From NCBI RefSeq assembly GCF_039536245.1, contig NZ_BAAAYN010000023.1, forward strand, positions 192,875-256,874: a DNA stretch of 64,000 nucleotides, read 5' to 3'. The notes beneath the pieces are model-generated. The model was given only the letters and a program-made list of their open reading frames with translations. It did no database searches and had not been told where the DNA came from. Positions 17,223 through 26,474 of the stretch are shown piece by piece; the first letter of the stretch is position 1; the number at the start of each line of letters is the position of its first letter. This DNA comes from Cryptosporangium minutisporangium. GTDB taxonomy: Bacteria; Actinomycetota; Actinomycetes; Mycobacteriales; Cryptosporangiaceae. Made by a program: the position numbers and the translations under genes.

Positions 17223-18098
17223 TCAGCGGTGCACCGGCGGCGTGCGCCAGGTCGCGGGATCGCGGGGGTTACCCACCAGCCGAACGGTCTCGGCCGTCGC
17301 CAGACACGCGGCACGCAGGTCGGCCGCGGGCTGGTCCGGGTGGTGGCAATTCACCTGAGCGACGGCGTGGGCGAGCTGGACGTCGAACGAGGCGTTTTGA
17401 TCGGCGACGTAGACCCGGGCTGGAAGGCCGCGCACTGTCGTGTTCGCGGACGCGAGCGGCGGTTCGGACGGGTAGACCAGCACCCCGATGTCGATGTTCG
17501 GGTCGCCGGGGCCGAAGCCCACGCTGGACCTGACCGCACCGGTCCCGTGGAACGTGCTGGTGATCTCCACCGTGTACCCGGCGGGCTGCCGCACGGTGAA
17601 CGGGTACCGGACCGGCTGCGGGTCGGTGATCCGCAGGGAGGCGGCGACCCGTTGTGCGACCTCCCTGGCGTCCTTCCGGTTCCCCACCTGGACCAATGCC
17701 GGTGCACCAGGGGCCCACTCCCAGAGCAGGTACGCCACGCCAGGGAGCGGGGGCCCTTTCCAGGTGGGCTGTCGCGGCGCACGCCAACCGAGCAGCGTGC
17801 CGTTGCGCGGGCCGAGCTGGATCTCAATCCGCTCCCACTCGTGGTCGCCTCTGCGCCGCGCCAGGTAGCCCTGCTGGGTGGTCTGCGACCAGCGGTGCTC
17901 CAGCGCGAACTCGCGGGGGAGCCAGCCGGGCTCGAAGCGGGTCTCGTACAGACCCAAGGCCGTCGGCGCCGCGGCCGACGCACGAGCGAGGCGGGGGATC
18001 GGCTCGTCGCGGAGGTACAGCACGCCGACAGATGTGACGGCGAGCAGCAGAACGCCGACGAATGCCGCGATCCACCAGGCACGGCGCCGTGCCGTCAC
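17223..18098 (-). CDS. Membrane-anchored extracytoplasmic protein, unknown function
   Basis: A 291-residue protein with a basic start (MTARRRAWW) and one N-terminal hydrophobic segment (IAAFVGVLLLAVTSVGVLYL, residues 11-30), then a soluble domain outside the cell. No lipobox Cys follows, so it is probably anchored by the helix. The soluble part shows no family I recognise; it has several Trp residues, two Cys (in VNCHHPDQ and AACLATAE) and a His pair. GTG 18098 is the start. It stands alone. Confidence 0.72.
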   Translation of the reverse strand: MTARRRAWWIAAFVGVLLLAVTSVGVLYLRDEPIPRLARASAAAPTALGLYETRFEPGWLPREFALEHRWSQTTQQGYLARRRGDHEWERIEIQLGPRNGTLLGWRAPRQPTWKGPPLPGVAYLLWEWAPGAPALVQVGNRKDAREVAQRVAASLRITDPQPVRYPFTVRQPAGYTVEITSTFHGTGAVRSSVGFGPGDPNIDIGVLVYPSEPPLASANTTVRGLPARVYVADQNASFDVQLAHAVAQVNCHHPDQPAADLRAACLATAETVRLVGNPRDPATWRTPPVHR

Positions 18099-18353
18099 CG
18101 CGTCACCTCACCCGCAACGGATTCGAGAGTGGATAGCCTGCCAGCGCCGTCGTCCTTCTGTCTGCCGTTCGGGCGGAGACCATCCTCGCCGCGGGGCCCG
18201 ATGGTTGGCGTGCCGCACCCTGCTGGGCCGACGCTCGTCGCGTACGTCGCCCAGCGCTCCTCCCCCGTCGCGCTGGCCGTACTCGAGGCGGGTGACCCGG
18301 ATGCGGTCCACGGTCCAACCGCTCCGGAACCCCAGCCCGCCGCAACCACTGCT

Positions 18354-18747
18354 GCCCGCGGACGCGACGGCACAGCCGTCTTCGACGGTCAATGGATCGA
18401 GATACAACGCACCGGCGGCGTGGCACGCCCAACCGTCGGCATAGGAACTAAGAGATCAGACGTCAGTCAGCGGGCAAGCTCAAGCCGGCAGGGCAAGTCA
18501 TCAGTGGCTCCATAGCCTTCGGCGTCGGTCGCGGAATCGAACGCCGCTCTCAGTCGGCCGTCAGACTATGGACGCCATACACGACGAAAACAGCGTCGTC
18601 TTCACCTTCAACCAGCGCGGCCGCTTCCAATGGCTCGCTACCTTCGTACAGCAGGCGCAGACGAGCTCCATCGCCCCGACCGCAGCACTTACCCCGCCGC
18701 CGTCCGCACCCGCCAGCGTCGTGGCCGCTCCTCCAGGTCGACGCTAA
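18354..18747 (+). pseudogene. DUF4429-like gene broken by two frameshifts
   Basis: Three reading frames in succession give pieces of a DUF4429 (PH-like) domain in the right order. The first is GRDGTAVFDGQWIEIQRTGG, continuing VARPTVGIGTKRSDV. The second, from about 18461, is LKPAGQVISGSIAFGVGRGI then ERRSQ. The third, from about 18556, is GRQTMDAIHDENSVVFTFNQ then RGRFQWLATFVQQ, with a stop at 18745-18747. Each change fits loss of one base. DUF4429 proteins normally have such a block near a SHOCT motif. The gene start is not clear. It is either decayed or affected by sequence errors. Confidence 0.7.
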
Positions 18748-18970
18748 TGAATACTCACGCTGCCCGGAGTAGCCACGCGGGTAAGTCCGCTACTGGCCGC
18801 GGATAGCGCGCGGGCGACGATCGGTGGTTGAGCGCGCCTCGCGGTTGACGCCATACGGACCTATCGATGGTTGCGATTACGACCACATGCCGTCGGCGCC
18901 GAACCGTGAACGCGCTCTCGTGCCGCTGAGCGCTCGCGGCGCGCAATGGCTGCGCCGCCCCCGGAAAGGG

Positions 18971-19720
18971 TCAGGGCCGTCGGGCCAGCAGTGAGAAGGA
19001 GTTGGGCAGGCGCCCGTTCCAAGAGGCCGCCGACACCCCGTCCATCCGCCAGAACGGCTCGGGGTACTCCCCCAGGTGCAGAATCTCCAGTCCGGCTGCC
19101 GCCACCGCGGTGACGATCTGGCCGAGCGTCGCCTGGAACTGGACCGCTCCGTTGGCCGGGTACGTGTCGTCGATATGGCTTCGGGCGAAGTAGCTGCGGT
19201 CCGGTCGGATGCGGGGTTCGTCCTCGTCCCACGTCCACAGCGAGAAGGCAGGGTGCTCGTCGTAGACGAACAGATGCCCCGACGGGCGCAAGAGCCGAGC
19301 GACGTCCGCCGCCCACGCCGTCAGGTCGCTGATCCAGATCACCGCGCCCTTGCCGGTGTAGACCAGATCGGCGCTCGCGTCGGGCAGCGGGGCGCCGGGC
19401 AACACTCCGACGACATAGCGGCATTCAGCGCCGAGCTCGTCCGCACGCCGTTGCGCCGCATCGACCGCGACCTCGCTGAAATCCACCCCGACCACCGACC
19501 GCGCACCCGCCTGAACCAGCGCGACGTCGTCGGTGCCGTTACCGCTCTGCAGATGGACGACCTCCGGGGAACGCTCGAGGATGTCGTGCAGCAGTTCACG
19601 CTCGAGGTCGATCAGCGAGGAGCCGGCCGCGGCCACCGCCAGCCAGTCGGAGTATTCCCGGACGTACTTCTCGGATGCGGTCTCCCAGGCCTTCAAGTTG
19701 CCCCGCGTGATCTGGTCCAT
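18971..19720 (-). CDS. Class I SAM-dependent methyltransferase
   Basis: A 249-residue methyltransferase with the Rossmann core. Motif I region reads VVHLQSGNGTDDVALVQAGA (GxGTDD in place of the usual GxGxG), followed by VVGVDFSEVAVDAAQRRA and the post-II strand DLVYTGKGAVIWISDLTAW. The C-terminal part contains FVYDEHPAFSLW and GEYPEPFWRM, which are common in actinobacterial methyltransferases of unknown substrate. ATG 19720 was preferred to the upstream 19756 because the conserved opening MDQITRGNLKAWE begins there. Confidence 0.86.
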   Translation of the reverse strand: MDQITRGNLKAWETASEKYVREYSDWLAVAAAGSSLIDLERELLHDILERSPEVVHLQSGNGTDDVALVQAGARSVVGVDFSEVAVDAAQRRADELGAECRYVVGVLPGAPLPDASADLVYTGKGAVIWISDLTAWAADVARLLRPSGHLFVYDEHPAFSLWTWDEDEPRIRPDRSYFARSHIDDTYPANGAVQFQATLGQIVTAVAAAGLEILHLGEYPEPFWRMDGVSAASWNGRLPNSFSLLARRP

Positions 19721-19822
19721 GGCCCTCACGGTGGATCGCCACGAGGCAGGCGTCAATCCGATTTGGAACTCGCGACCTGCGTGCAGCGCGGAGTGCGGCG
19801 CACTCCCCCGCCGCGTAGCGCT

Positions 19823-20287
19823 TCAGGGCTGTGCACGCCGAGGACGAAACGCACGGTTCTTGGTGAGTCGGGCCAGCGCCGCCTTGCCGGCGCCGCGGAC
19901 GCCGGCCGCCAGGAATGTCGTCCAGTCGAAGTAGTCGCGCCAGAGCGTGATGCGGCCCGCGTGCACCTCGAACGTTCCGCACACCCAGAACTCGGCCTCC
20001 CACGATCCGGACCGGAGCACGTCGATCCGTTCGGTGAGCACGATCGGTCCGTTCGCTGCGATGTGGCGCATGCGGGCTTCGAACCCGGTGCAGTACCGCA
20101 TCATTTGCCGCAGCGTCCGCTCGGCGGCACGGCGTCCGCGCGCGGGCCGTAGCGGGACGTTCTGGTAGACGACGTCGTCGGAGACGAGGAGGAACGCGGC
20201 CTCCAGGTCCATTCGCTCCAGCGCCGCCAGGAACGCGACGACCACCGCCTGGGGATCGGTCTCGGGGTGGACCTGCTCGTCCGACAT
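19823..20287 (-). CDS. SnoaL/limonene-epoxide-hydrolase-like protein
   Basis: A 154-residue NTF2-fold protein. DPQAVVVAFLAALERMDLEA starts the first helix, followed by DVVYQNVPLRPARGR, and the late strand pair FEVHAGRITLWRDYFDW is characteristic of limonene-1,2-epoxide hydrolase-type proteins. The conserved Arg/Asp residues of that fold (RDYFD) are visible, but the substrate cannot be inferred. ATG 20287 is preceded by GGAGGA. It precedes the methyltransferase gene in the same direction, 102 bp apart. Confidence 0.85.
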   Translation of the reverse strand: MSDEQVHPETDPQAVVVAFLAALERMDLEAAFLLVSDDVVYQNVPLRPARGRRAAERTLRQMMRYCTGFEARMRHIAANGPIVLTERIDVLRSGSWEAEFWVCGTFEVHAGRITLWRDYFDWTTFLAAGVRGAGKAALARLTKNRAFRPRRAQP

Positions 20288-20432
20288 GACACATCCTCCG
20301 GCCCGTGGGAACGGCACGCTGCTTAGTCAACTACCACACACTTCGTGGGCCCGTCGCAGGGCCGAGATAGTCCATTCGGAGCTGAGAAATAAGACGACGT
20401 CGCGATCCTCGCCCTGCGGGTGCCCTAGCGGG

Positions 20433-22052
20433 TCACGAGGGTGACTGGTGGGCGGCGGGCACCGCAGCAAGGTCGCTGTCGTCACCGGCGTCCGCGGCAC
20501 CGCTGTCCCCGCTCTGTGCCGCGGGAAGTGTGAGGTGGATGCGGGTGCCGTCGTGATAGTCGGCGTCGAGCCAGATGCGGCCCCCGTGGTAATCGACGAC
20601 CTTGCGGCAGACCGCCAACCCGATGCCGGTTCCGTCGTACGCGTCCCGCGTGTGCAGTCGTTGGAAGAGGACGAAGATCCTGTCCGCGTACTGCGCTTCG
20701 ATACCGATCCCGTTGTCGGTCACCGTGATCTGCCAGCCGTCGTCGACCGCACTGCAGGCCACGCTGATCACCGGAGGGGTGTCCGGGCGGCGGAACTTGA
20801 GGGCGTTGCCGAGCAGGTTCTGGAACAGCATGGTGAGTTGGGTGGGTTCGCCGGTCACCCGAGGCAACGGTTCCCGGTGGATCGTCGCTCCGCTGTCCCG
20901 GACGGAGCGAGCGAGGTTGCTCAGCGCCCTGTCGAGCGCCTCGTCGAGGTCGAGTTCCCGCACCTTGTCGTGTACCCGGCCGACGCGGGAGAAGGTCAGC
21001 AGATCGACGATCAGCGACTGCATGCGGTGCGCGCCGTCGACCGCGAAGCTGATGTACTTTCGTCCGCGCTCGTCCAGCACATCGCCGTAGCGGTTCTCCA
21101 ACAGCTGGCAGAACGAGGCGACCTTGCGCAACGGCTCCTGCAGATCGTGCGAAGCGACGTAGGCGAACTGCTCGAGCTCGGCGTTGGATCGGCTGAGCTC
21201 TTCGGTCTGAGCTTCCAGCCGGGCACGAACTTCGGCCGTGGCGCGCAGCTGGCCGGTGATCCGGCGACGCATCACTTCGACATCGTCGGCGAGCTCCACC
21301 AGGTCGGCCGGACCGTGCCCGACGATGACGCGCTCGAAGTCGCCCGCGGAGACCGCCCGTACCTCCGCGCGGAGCCGGCTGAGCGGCTTGAGCACCACGG
21401 TTCGCAGCAGCAGCATCATCAGGACGCCGCCGACGAGCACGGTGACGAGAATGGTGATGAACGTGGCGTCCCGGATCGCCCGCGCCGTGTTCAGGTCCGA
21501 CCGCGCCGCATCGCGCGCGTTCTGCAGGTCGCGGCTGAGCCGACTCAGCACCGTCCGGATCTCCTGGGAGCCTCGACCTGCCTCCACGACCTCCGCCACG
21601 TTGCTCACACCTCGCCCGGTCGTTGCCGGTCCGGCCAGCGGGCCGGCGGCGAACCGTGCCCGCCACCGATCAGCCATCGCCTCGGCCTGATCGATCCGAG
21701 TGAGCAGCTCCGGCTCCGACCCCAGCAGGATTCGCAGTCTGGCCACGGTCTCTTGCTCGGCACGCCGGCCCGCCTGGTACTGGGCGAGGAACTGCCGATC
21801 CCCGGTCGTCAGATACCCACGCAGACCGCCGTCCTGGTCGGCGAGCGCGGTCACGAGTTGCTGCACCCCGGTGCTGGCCGGGGAGATCCGGTCCGCGAGC
21901 CGGTTGGACGTCACCGCGGTGCGCTGCAGCATCACGGCGCCCACCACCGCGCCCGCCACCACGACGACAGCAAGCACCGACAGGACCACACCGAGCCAAC
22001 CCTGCGTGGTCAGTCGCGACTCGCGCGTCGGCAACGCCTCACCCGAAGCCAC
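20433..22052 (-). CDS. CHASE3 sensor histidine kinase
   Basis: A 539-residue membrane sensor kinase. Order: N-terminal helix (WLGVVLSVLAVVVVAGAVVG), an extracellular CHASE3 domain (LVTALADQDGGLRGYLTTGD), a second helix (ITILVTVLVGGVLMMLLL), HAMP linker (VVLKPLSRLRAEVRAVSAGD), HisKA with the phosphate-accepting His in YVASHDLQEPLRK, and a HATPase domain (N box NLLGNALKF, G1 DNGIGI, G2 GTGIGLAVCRKV). GTG 22052 was chosen because GAGGGGGA lies eight bases upstream; the frame is open to 22385. No response regulator is adjacent; the GAF-ANTAR gene upstream may be its output partner (inference). Confidence 0.9.
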   Translation of the reverse strand: MASGEALPTRESRLTTQGWLGVVLSVLAVVVVAGAVVGAVMLQRTAVTSNRLADRISPASTGVQQLVTALADQDGGLRGYLTTGDRQFLAQYQAGRRAEQETVARLRILLGSEPELLTRIDQAEAMADRWRARFAAGPLAGPATTGRGVSNVAEVVEAGRGSQEIRTVLSRLSRDLQNARDAARSDLNTARAIRDATFITILVTVLVGGVLMMLLLRTVVLKPLSRLRAEVRAVSAGDFERVIVGHGPADLVELADDVEVMRRRITGQLRATAEVRARLEAQTEELSRSNAELEQFAYVASHDLQEPLRKVASFCQLLENRYGDVLDERGRKYISFAVDGAHRMQSLIVDLLTFSRVGRVHDKVRELDLDEALDRALSNLARSVRDSGATIHREPLPRVTGEPTQLTMLFQNLLGNALKFRRPDTPPVISVACSAVDDGWQITVTDNGIGIEAQYADRIFVLFQRLHTRDAYDGTGIGLAVCRKVVDYHGGRIWLDADYHDGTRIHLTLPAAQSGDSGAADAGDDSDLAAVPAAHQSPS

Positions 22053-22191
22053 CCTGCGGCTCCCCCTCGTCCACCTCGCGAGACCCGCCTGCCCCACGAT
22101 GGCGTCAGACAGTGTGACATCCCTGCGGTCCGCGCCTCTCCGGGCCGGAGGGAGTCGCGCCGGTCGGGGGACGCCGCGCCCTATGCCCCGA

Positions 22192-22932
22192 TCAGGGCAG
22201 CCGGCGCAGTGTCCTGGTGGCGATTTCGAGTAGCGGCACTCCGGCTTCGGCGGCTCGTACCCGCAGCGACACGTACGCGTCCGTCGCGGTGCACCGGGCG
22301 CGCCCCGCGACCATGCCGATCGCCAACTGGATGCGGTCGCGAACGGCGAGCGCCTCCACGAGCCCCGCGGCAAGCTCGTCGGCACCCGTCGCGGGGGGCC
22401 GGGCGGTGTGTCGCCGCTTGGGTGGCGCGGAGTCGCCGGTGCCGAAGGCCGCCCGGACGTGCGCCGCCACGTCTGCCATCGCAGTCTTGTCCCGGCTGTA
22501 GAGGTTCATCGACGCCACCGCGTCGCCGCGACCGGCGAACAGCGGTATCGACAGGGAGGCGTCCAAACCGAGGCGGCGAGCCGTCCGCCGAAACCCCGGC
22601 CACTGCATCGTCGTCGCCATGTCCGGAACGGCTACCGGCGCACCGGACTCCAGCGCCTCCAGGCAAGGGCCGCTGCGCGCGTCGTACTGGGCGTCGTCCA
22701 CGGCCGCCGCCAAGGCACTCGTCGCCGCGACCGTCGTGTAGGCCTTCTCGCGCAGCGCCGTGGTCGACGAATACGCCACCGCAGGCAGACACTCCACCGC
22801 GAGCTGCGCGATCGCGACCAACTGCGCGTCGAGGTCCGACGCGTCGTCGGGCGTGCCGGCCAGCTTCACCAGACTCCGGGCCAGAGGCCCGCTTCCCGAG
22901 CTCCGGTCGGGGGCATGCGTCTCGGTCGTCAT
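22192..22932 (-). CDS. GAF and ANTAR domain protein (putative antiterminator)
   Basis: A 246-residue cytosolic regulator. A GAF domain spans about residues 30-165 (ALREKAYTTVAATSALAAAV, RSGPCLEALESGAPVAVPD, LSIPLFAGRGDAVASMNLYS). An ANTAR domain follows at the C-terminus (RDRIQLAIGMVAGRARCTAT then DAYVSLRVRAAEAGVPLLEI). ANTAR domains bind paired hairpins in nascent RNA and prevent termination. It lies upstream of a CHASE3 histidine kinase in the same direction, 139 bp apart, which suggests a two-component-like link. Confidence 0.9.
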   Translation of the reverse strand: MTTETHAPDRSSGSGPLARSLVKLAGTPDDASDLDAQLVAIAQLAVECLPAVAYSSTTALREKAYTTVAATSALAAAVDDAQYDARSGPCLEALESGAPVAVPDMATTMQWPGFRRTARRLGLDASLSIPLFAGRGDAVASMNLYSRDKTAMADVAAHVRAAFGTGDSAPPKRRHTARPPATGADELAAGLVEALAVRDRIQLAIGMVAGRARCTATDAYVSLRVRAAEAGVPLLEIATRTLRRLP

Positions 22933-23350
22933 CGCTCAGCCTTCTCGGACGACGAAGGCGGAGACCCGGCACGTCCACCGCGAACAGCAACGACGGCCAA
23001 CGTGCTCACTCCTCGCTCTCCCGCATCCAATCCTGGGCAGTCCTACCCAGGTGCCTCCGGCGCAGAACGTCGGTTCCGCAATCAGCTCGCAGTGGAGGCC
23101 GTCCGCGGCGATCGCTCGTCCATGCGTGAGGATCGACGACGCTCGACGTGACCGCGCTGTGGCGCTACCGTGACGGCTGGCACGCTCCCGTGCCCAACCT
23201 CCTTCCGGGCGCCCACGCCGCTCGGCATCGCGGAGGCAAAGGGGTGTCCGGCCTCGGGAGAGCGACCGTCCATCGCTGCCTGGAACCGACGGTTGTGCGC
23301 ATCTCCGCTGCGTGGGGGTCCCGGGGTGCGCGGAACCGGACGGGATAGCG
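22933..23350. other. Divergent intergenic region, no gene seen
   Basis: These 418 bases separate the leftward GAF-ANTAR gene from the rightward BtrH-like gene, so promoters of both should be here. Open frames in it are Arg/Pro-rich and lack start signals or family features. I see no strong inverted repeat. Confidence 0.5.
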
Positions 23351-24607
23351 ATGACCGAGCAGAAGCATCTCAAGGCCCGCATCCGTGCGCGGATGGCTCG
23401 GACCGGCGAGCGGTACACCGTGGCGCGCCGACACCTGGTGGGCGACACCGACCAGCCGGGTACCGACCACGGCTGGACGTTGCGCGGCGGACTGCACCCG
23501 GACACCGCCGCGGTAGCGCACGTACTCGCCGATCGGGGTGTGGAGCTGTCCGAGGCCATGGTTCTCGGCCTCGGCGGCGGTGTCGGCGCCGGGTACATCC
23601 TCTGGGAGTTCGCCGCGCACGACACCACCCACCTGACGCTGGGCTTCCGGCACCGGTGGAACTACCTCGACTGGACCGACCGAGTGCTCGACCGGATCGG
23701 CGCCCGGTACCGGGTGCACACCACGGCCGGAGCGAAGGGTGCGGCGAACGCGTTGGACGCGGCGCTCGCGGCGGGCGAACGGGCCATCGTCGTCCCGGAC
23801 CGGTACCTGGTCGGCTACTGGAACCTGCCAGCGCACCTCGAGGCGCACGGCGGGCATTCAGTGATCGCCTACACGGCGAGCGAGGCGGGAATCCGCATCG
23901 ACGACCGCAACACCCGTCCGCTGACCGTCCCGGCCGACGTGCTGCACCGAGCCAGGGCGCGGGTCAGCTCGTACCGGAACCGCATGCTGGTGGTCGAGGA
24001 AGCGACCGCGCCCGACAAGCTCGCCGACCTGGTCCGCGAAGCAGTTCGGGAGTGTGCCGAAAAGCTGGGCGGCACGTCCGCGTCGTTCGCGCTCCCGGCC
24101 TGGCAGAAGTGGGCCAAGCTGCTCACCGACCGCCGCAACGCCAAGGGCTGGCCGACCGTCTTCGCGAACGGCCGCGGCCTGGCCACCGCGCTGCTCACCG
24201 CGTGGGAGGGGATCGAGCCGGTCGGCATGACCGGCGGTCACCTGCGCGATCTGTACGCGGACTTCCTCGACGAGGCGACGCCGCTGCTCGGCGAGCGAGC
24301 AGCACAGGCAGCGGAGGCATTCCGCGAATCCGGCCGACGCTGGCACGCGTTCGCGGAGGCGGCGGTGCCGACCGACGTACCGGAGTACGCGCGCCTGCGC
24401 GAACTGGTGGCCGCGGTCGCCGAGGGAGTCGCACTCGGCGACGACGGCGCGGACGTCCGGGCCGAGGCGGCCGCCGAGCTCTGGGCGAGCCGGGCCGAGC
24501 TGGACCGGCGGCCACCGGTGGCACCAGACCTCGGCGTGCTAGCCGAGCGGCTGCGCGCGGTCCACGCCGCCGAGACCGAGGCGGTGAAAATGTTGGCCGC
24601 ACTGTGA
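23351..24607 (+). CDS. BtrH N-terminal/DUF4872 domain protein
   Basis: A 418-residue cytosolic protein. An N-terminal papain-like BtrH domain is followed by a DUF4872 helical domain. GLGGGVGAGYILWEFAAHDT matches the family's nucleotide-free catalytic loop region, though the usual Cys in this loop is not evident in the translated part, while GGHSVIAYTASEAGIRIDDR carries the His and Asp positions. BtrH moves a gamma-glutamyl-GABA side chain in butirosin biosynthesis, but stand-alone homologs are common and no aminoglycoside or peptide cluster is present. ATG 23351 was chosen over the upstream 23312. Confidence 0.78.
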   Translation: MTEQKHLKARIRARMARTGERYTVARRHLVGDTDQPGTDHGWTLRGGLHPDTAAVAHVLADRGVELSEAMVLGLGGGVGAGYILWEFAAHDTTHLTLGFRHRWNYLDWTDRVLDRIGARYRVHTTAGAKGAANALDAALAAGERAIVVPDRYLVGYWNLPAHLEAHGGHSVIAYTASEAGIRIDDRNTRPLTVPADVLHRARARVSSYRNRMLVVEEATAPDKLADLVREAVRECAEKLGGTSASFALPAWQKWAKLLTDRRNAKGWPTVFANGRGLATALLTAWEGIEPVGMTGGHLRDLYADFLDEATPLLGERAAQAAEAFRESGRRWHAFAEAAVPTDVPEYARLRELVAAVAEGVALGDDGADVRAEAAAELWASRAELDRRPPVAPDLGVLAERLRAVHAAETEAVKMLAAL

Positions 24608-24633
24608 GCAGTGCTGCGGAGCACGAGGGGACG

Positions 24634-25566
24634 TCATTCGATGACGGACTCTCGCCAACCGGCGGACCCGATGATCCACTCGACGTCTACCGGTCGCCAC
24701 GGGCCCCGGACGGCGGCCAGGCCCCCGGTGAAGAGTGTTGGTGTGAGGCCTTCGGCCAGGGCCGCCTGTTCTAGCCTCGAGGAGATTTCCTGTGCCCGGG
24801 CGAGGATGGGTTCGGCCCGGCGGGCAGCCGACTCGTTCCCGGTGCTGGCCAGGCCTCGGACGATCTGTGCCGCGATGGCCGCCGCCGCGTTCGCGAGGCT
24901 CAGCTCGCCGGCAGCGTCGTGTAACTCGGCGCCGGCCACCGCCGCACCCAGCAGCTCGGGTGCCGACCGGCGGAAATCGGCCGGAGCGGCGGCGAACCAA
25001 TCGAGGTCGTCGGGTTCGACCTCCTCATTCTCCAGCCAGCCTTCGAGAACGAAGAGAACTTCATCGAACGCTGCCATCGCCTCGGCCGGGTGCCCTTCGT
25101 AAAGCCAGGCGCGCCCGGCCATCGCATACGCGCGGAGTACTCCGAGGTCCCGTGCGATGGGATCACCATGGCTCACGGCTTCATAGACCGCCGCCGCTTC
25201 CTCGGCGACTCGCGCGGCGGCGACGAAGTCTTCCCGGGCGTACCAGACCAAGGCTTCTCGTAAGCGGACATCGCAGGCTTCGACGGCGTAAACCTCCGGC
25301 TCGGCCGCGACCAGCGCCGTGTAGTGCCGAGCAGCTTCGGTCAGGGCGTCCTGAGCCACGCTCGTGCGCCCATCCTGCAGTGCGCGGTACGCGTGGTGAT
25401 ACAGGCCGCGGGCTAGCAATCCGAGCGGCTGCCGGTCGTCCGGCTGTCGCGCAACCAGCACGCGGCTGACCCTCATCGCTTCGACCGACCATCGGTACTG
25501 TTCGGAGAAGTCGCGCTGCGCACCGGCTTGCCTGGCCAGAGCCAGCAGATCGTCGACTGTGCCCAC
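24634..25566 (-). CDS. TPR-like protein of unknown function
   Basis: A 310-residue, all-helical soluble protein with tetratricopeptide-like pairs, e.g. LARGLYHHAYRALQDGRTSV then AQDALTEAARHYTALVAAEP, and ARAWLYEGHPAEAMAAFDEV-type helices. No enzyme motif, signal peptide or membrane segment is visible. The GTG at 25566 is the only plausible start. It converges on the BtrH-like gene with 26 bp between stops. Similar proteins in actinomycetes are annotated only as tetratricopeptide repeat proteins. Confidence 0.75.
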   Translation of the reverse strand: MGTVDDLLALARQAGAQRDFSEQYRWSVEAMRVSRVLVARQPDDRQPLGLLARGLYHHAYRALQDGRTSVAQDALTEAARHYTALVAAEPEVYAVEACDVRLREALVWYAREDFVAAARVAEEAAAVYEAVSHGDPIARDLGVLRAYAMAGRAWLYEGHPAEAMAAFDEVLFVLEGWLENEEVEPDDLDWFAAAPADFRRSAPELLGAAVAGAELHDAAGELSLANAAAAIAAQIVRGLASTGNESAARRAEPILARAQEISSRLEQAALAEGLTPTLFTGGLAAVRGPWRPVDVEWIIGSAGWRESVIE

Positions 25567-25607
25567 CCGTCGAGTATCGCGGAGCGGCCCTCGGCAACGT
25601 CAGAGAG

Positions 25608-26474
25608 CTACCGCACCCACTGAACGGCTTCCTGACGAGCCGCCTCCACCTGGGAACCCGACTGCCTACGGGCCATCCGCCGCAGCACGATCGGAGCGAC
25701 CAGCACGCCGAGGACAGCCCAGGCGCTGAGGACGCCCACCGTCTCCAGCGTGCGCCAGGACCCGCCGACCTCCAGGGCCGCCGCGGATTCCGGCAGGAAG
25801 GCGGAGCGCATGCCGAGCCCGAGCCAGTAAATGGGGAAGAGCTGGGCGACGACCTGAACCCAGCCCCACAGCGCGTCGATCGGGTAGAAGATCCCGGAGA
25901 TGCCGGTGAGCACCATGACCGGGAGCATGCCCCAGGTGCTGACCTTCTGCACGTTCGGCACCAGGGAGCCGATGACGATACCGATCGGCATCGTCGCGAG
26001 GAGCCCGAGCACCAGCACCCAGACCACGGTGAGCCATCCCGCAGCGCCACGATGGACCAGGTTCTCGAAGAGCAGGAGGCTCGGGATCAGGATGGTCACG
26101 AGGGACGGGATCAAGTTCAGCGAGTGGTAGAGCACCTGGCCGCTGACGTAACCGAGGATTCCGCGCGGCACCGCCTTCGCGCGCAGGAGCGTGCCGTCCT
26201 CGCGTTCCATGGCGAGGGCGTATGCCGGGCCGATGATCACGCCGAAGGCCACCAGTGCACCGAGGATGCTCGGCATCACGACCGACGGCAGCAGCAGCGA
26301 GGTTCCCTCCACCTCGGTGTCGCGCCGCAGGAAGAGGTAGCCGACGATCGCGACCGCCGTGAACAGGTAGAACCCCTGGTCCTGCGGGCTGCGGATGCTG
26401 AGTAGGAACTCCGTCCAGCCACGGGCGAGGCCGACGCGGACGGCGTGCACGGTGCGGTGTTGGATGCTGTTCAT
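25608..26474 (-). CDS. ABC-2 type transporter permease (DrrB-like)
   Basis: A 288-residue membrane subunit with six helices. Examples are GFYLFTAVAIVGYLFLR near residue 34, PSILGALVAFGVIIGPAYAL, a cluster near LTVVWVLVLGLLATMPIGIV, and the family signature VLTGISGIFYPIDALWGWVQ before the last helices. It works with the ATPase gene upstream, whose stop overlaps this ATG (ATGA). Such DrrAB pairs export drugs or lipids. The exported substrate is unknown. Confidence 0.9.
   Translation of the reverse strand: MNSIQHRTVHAVRVGLARGWTEFLLSIRSPQDQGFYLFTAVAIVGYLFLRRDTEVEGTSLLLPSVVMPSILGALVAFGVIIGPAYALAMEREDGTLLRAKAVPRGILGYVSGQVLYHSLNLIPSLVTILIPSLLLFENLVHRGAAGWLTVVWVLVLGLLATMPIGIVIGSLVPNVQKVSTWGMLPVMVLTGISGIFYPIDALWGWVQVVAQLFPIYWLGLGMRSAFLPESAAALEVGGSWRTLETVGVLSAWAVLGVLVAPIVLRRMARRQSGSQVEAARQEAVQWVR

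Noticed and set aside
20448-23129. An 893-codon rightward open frame opposite the histidine kinase and GAF-ANTAR genes
   Set aside because: It lies on the reverse of two well-supported genes, is Arg/Pro-rich and shows no domain. High GC content makes such long shadow frames.
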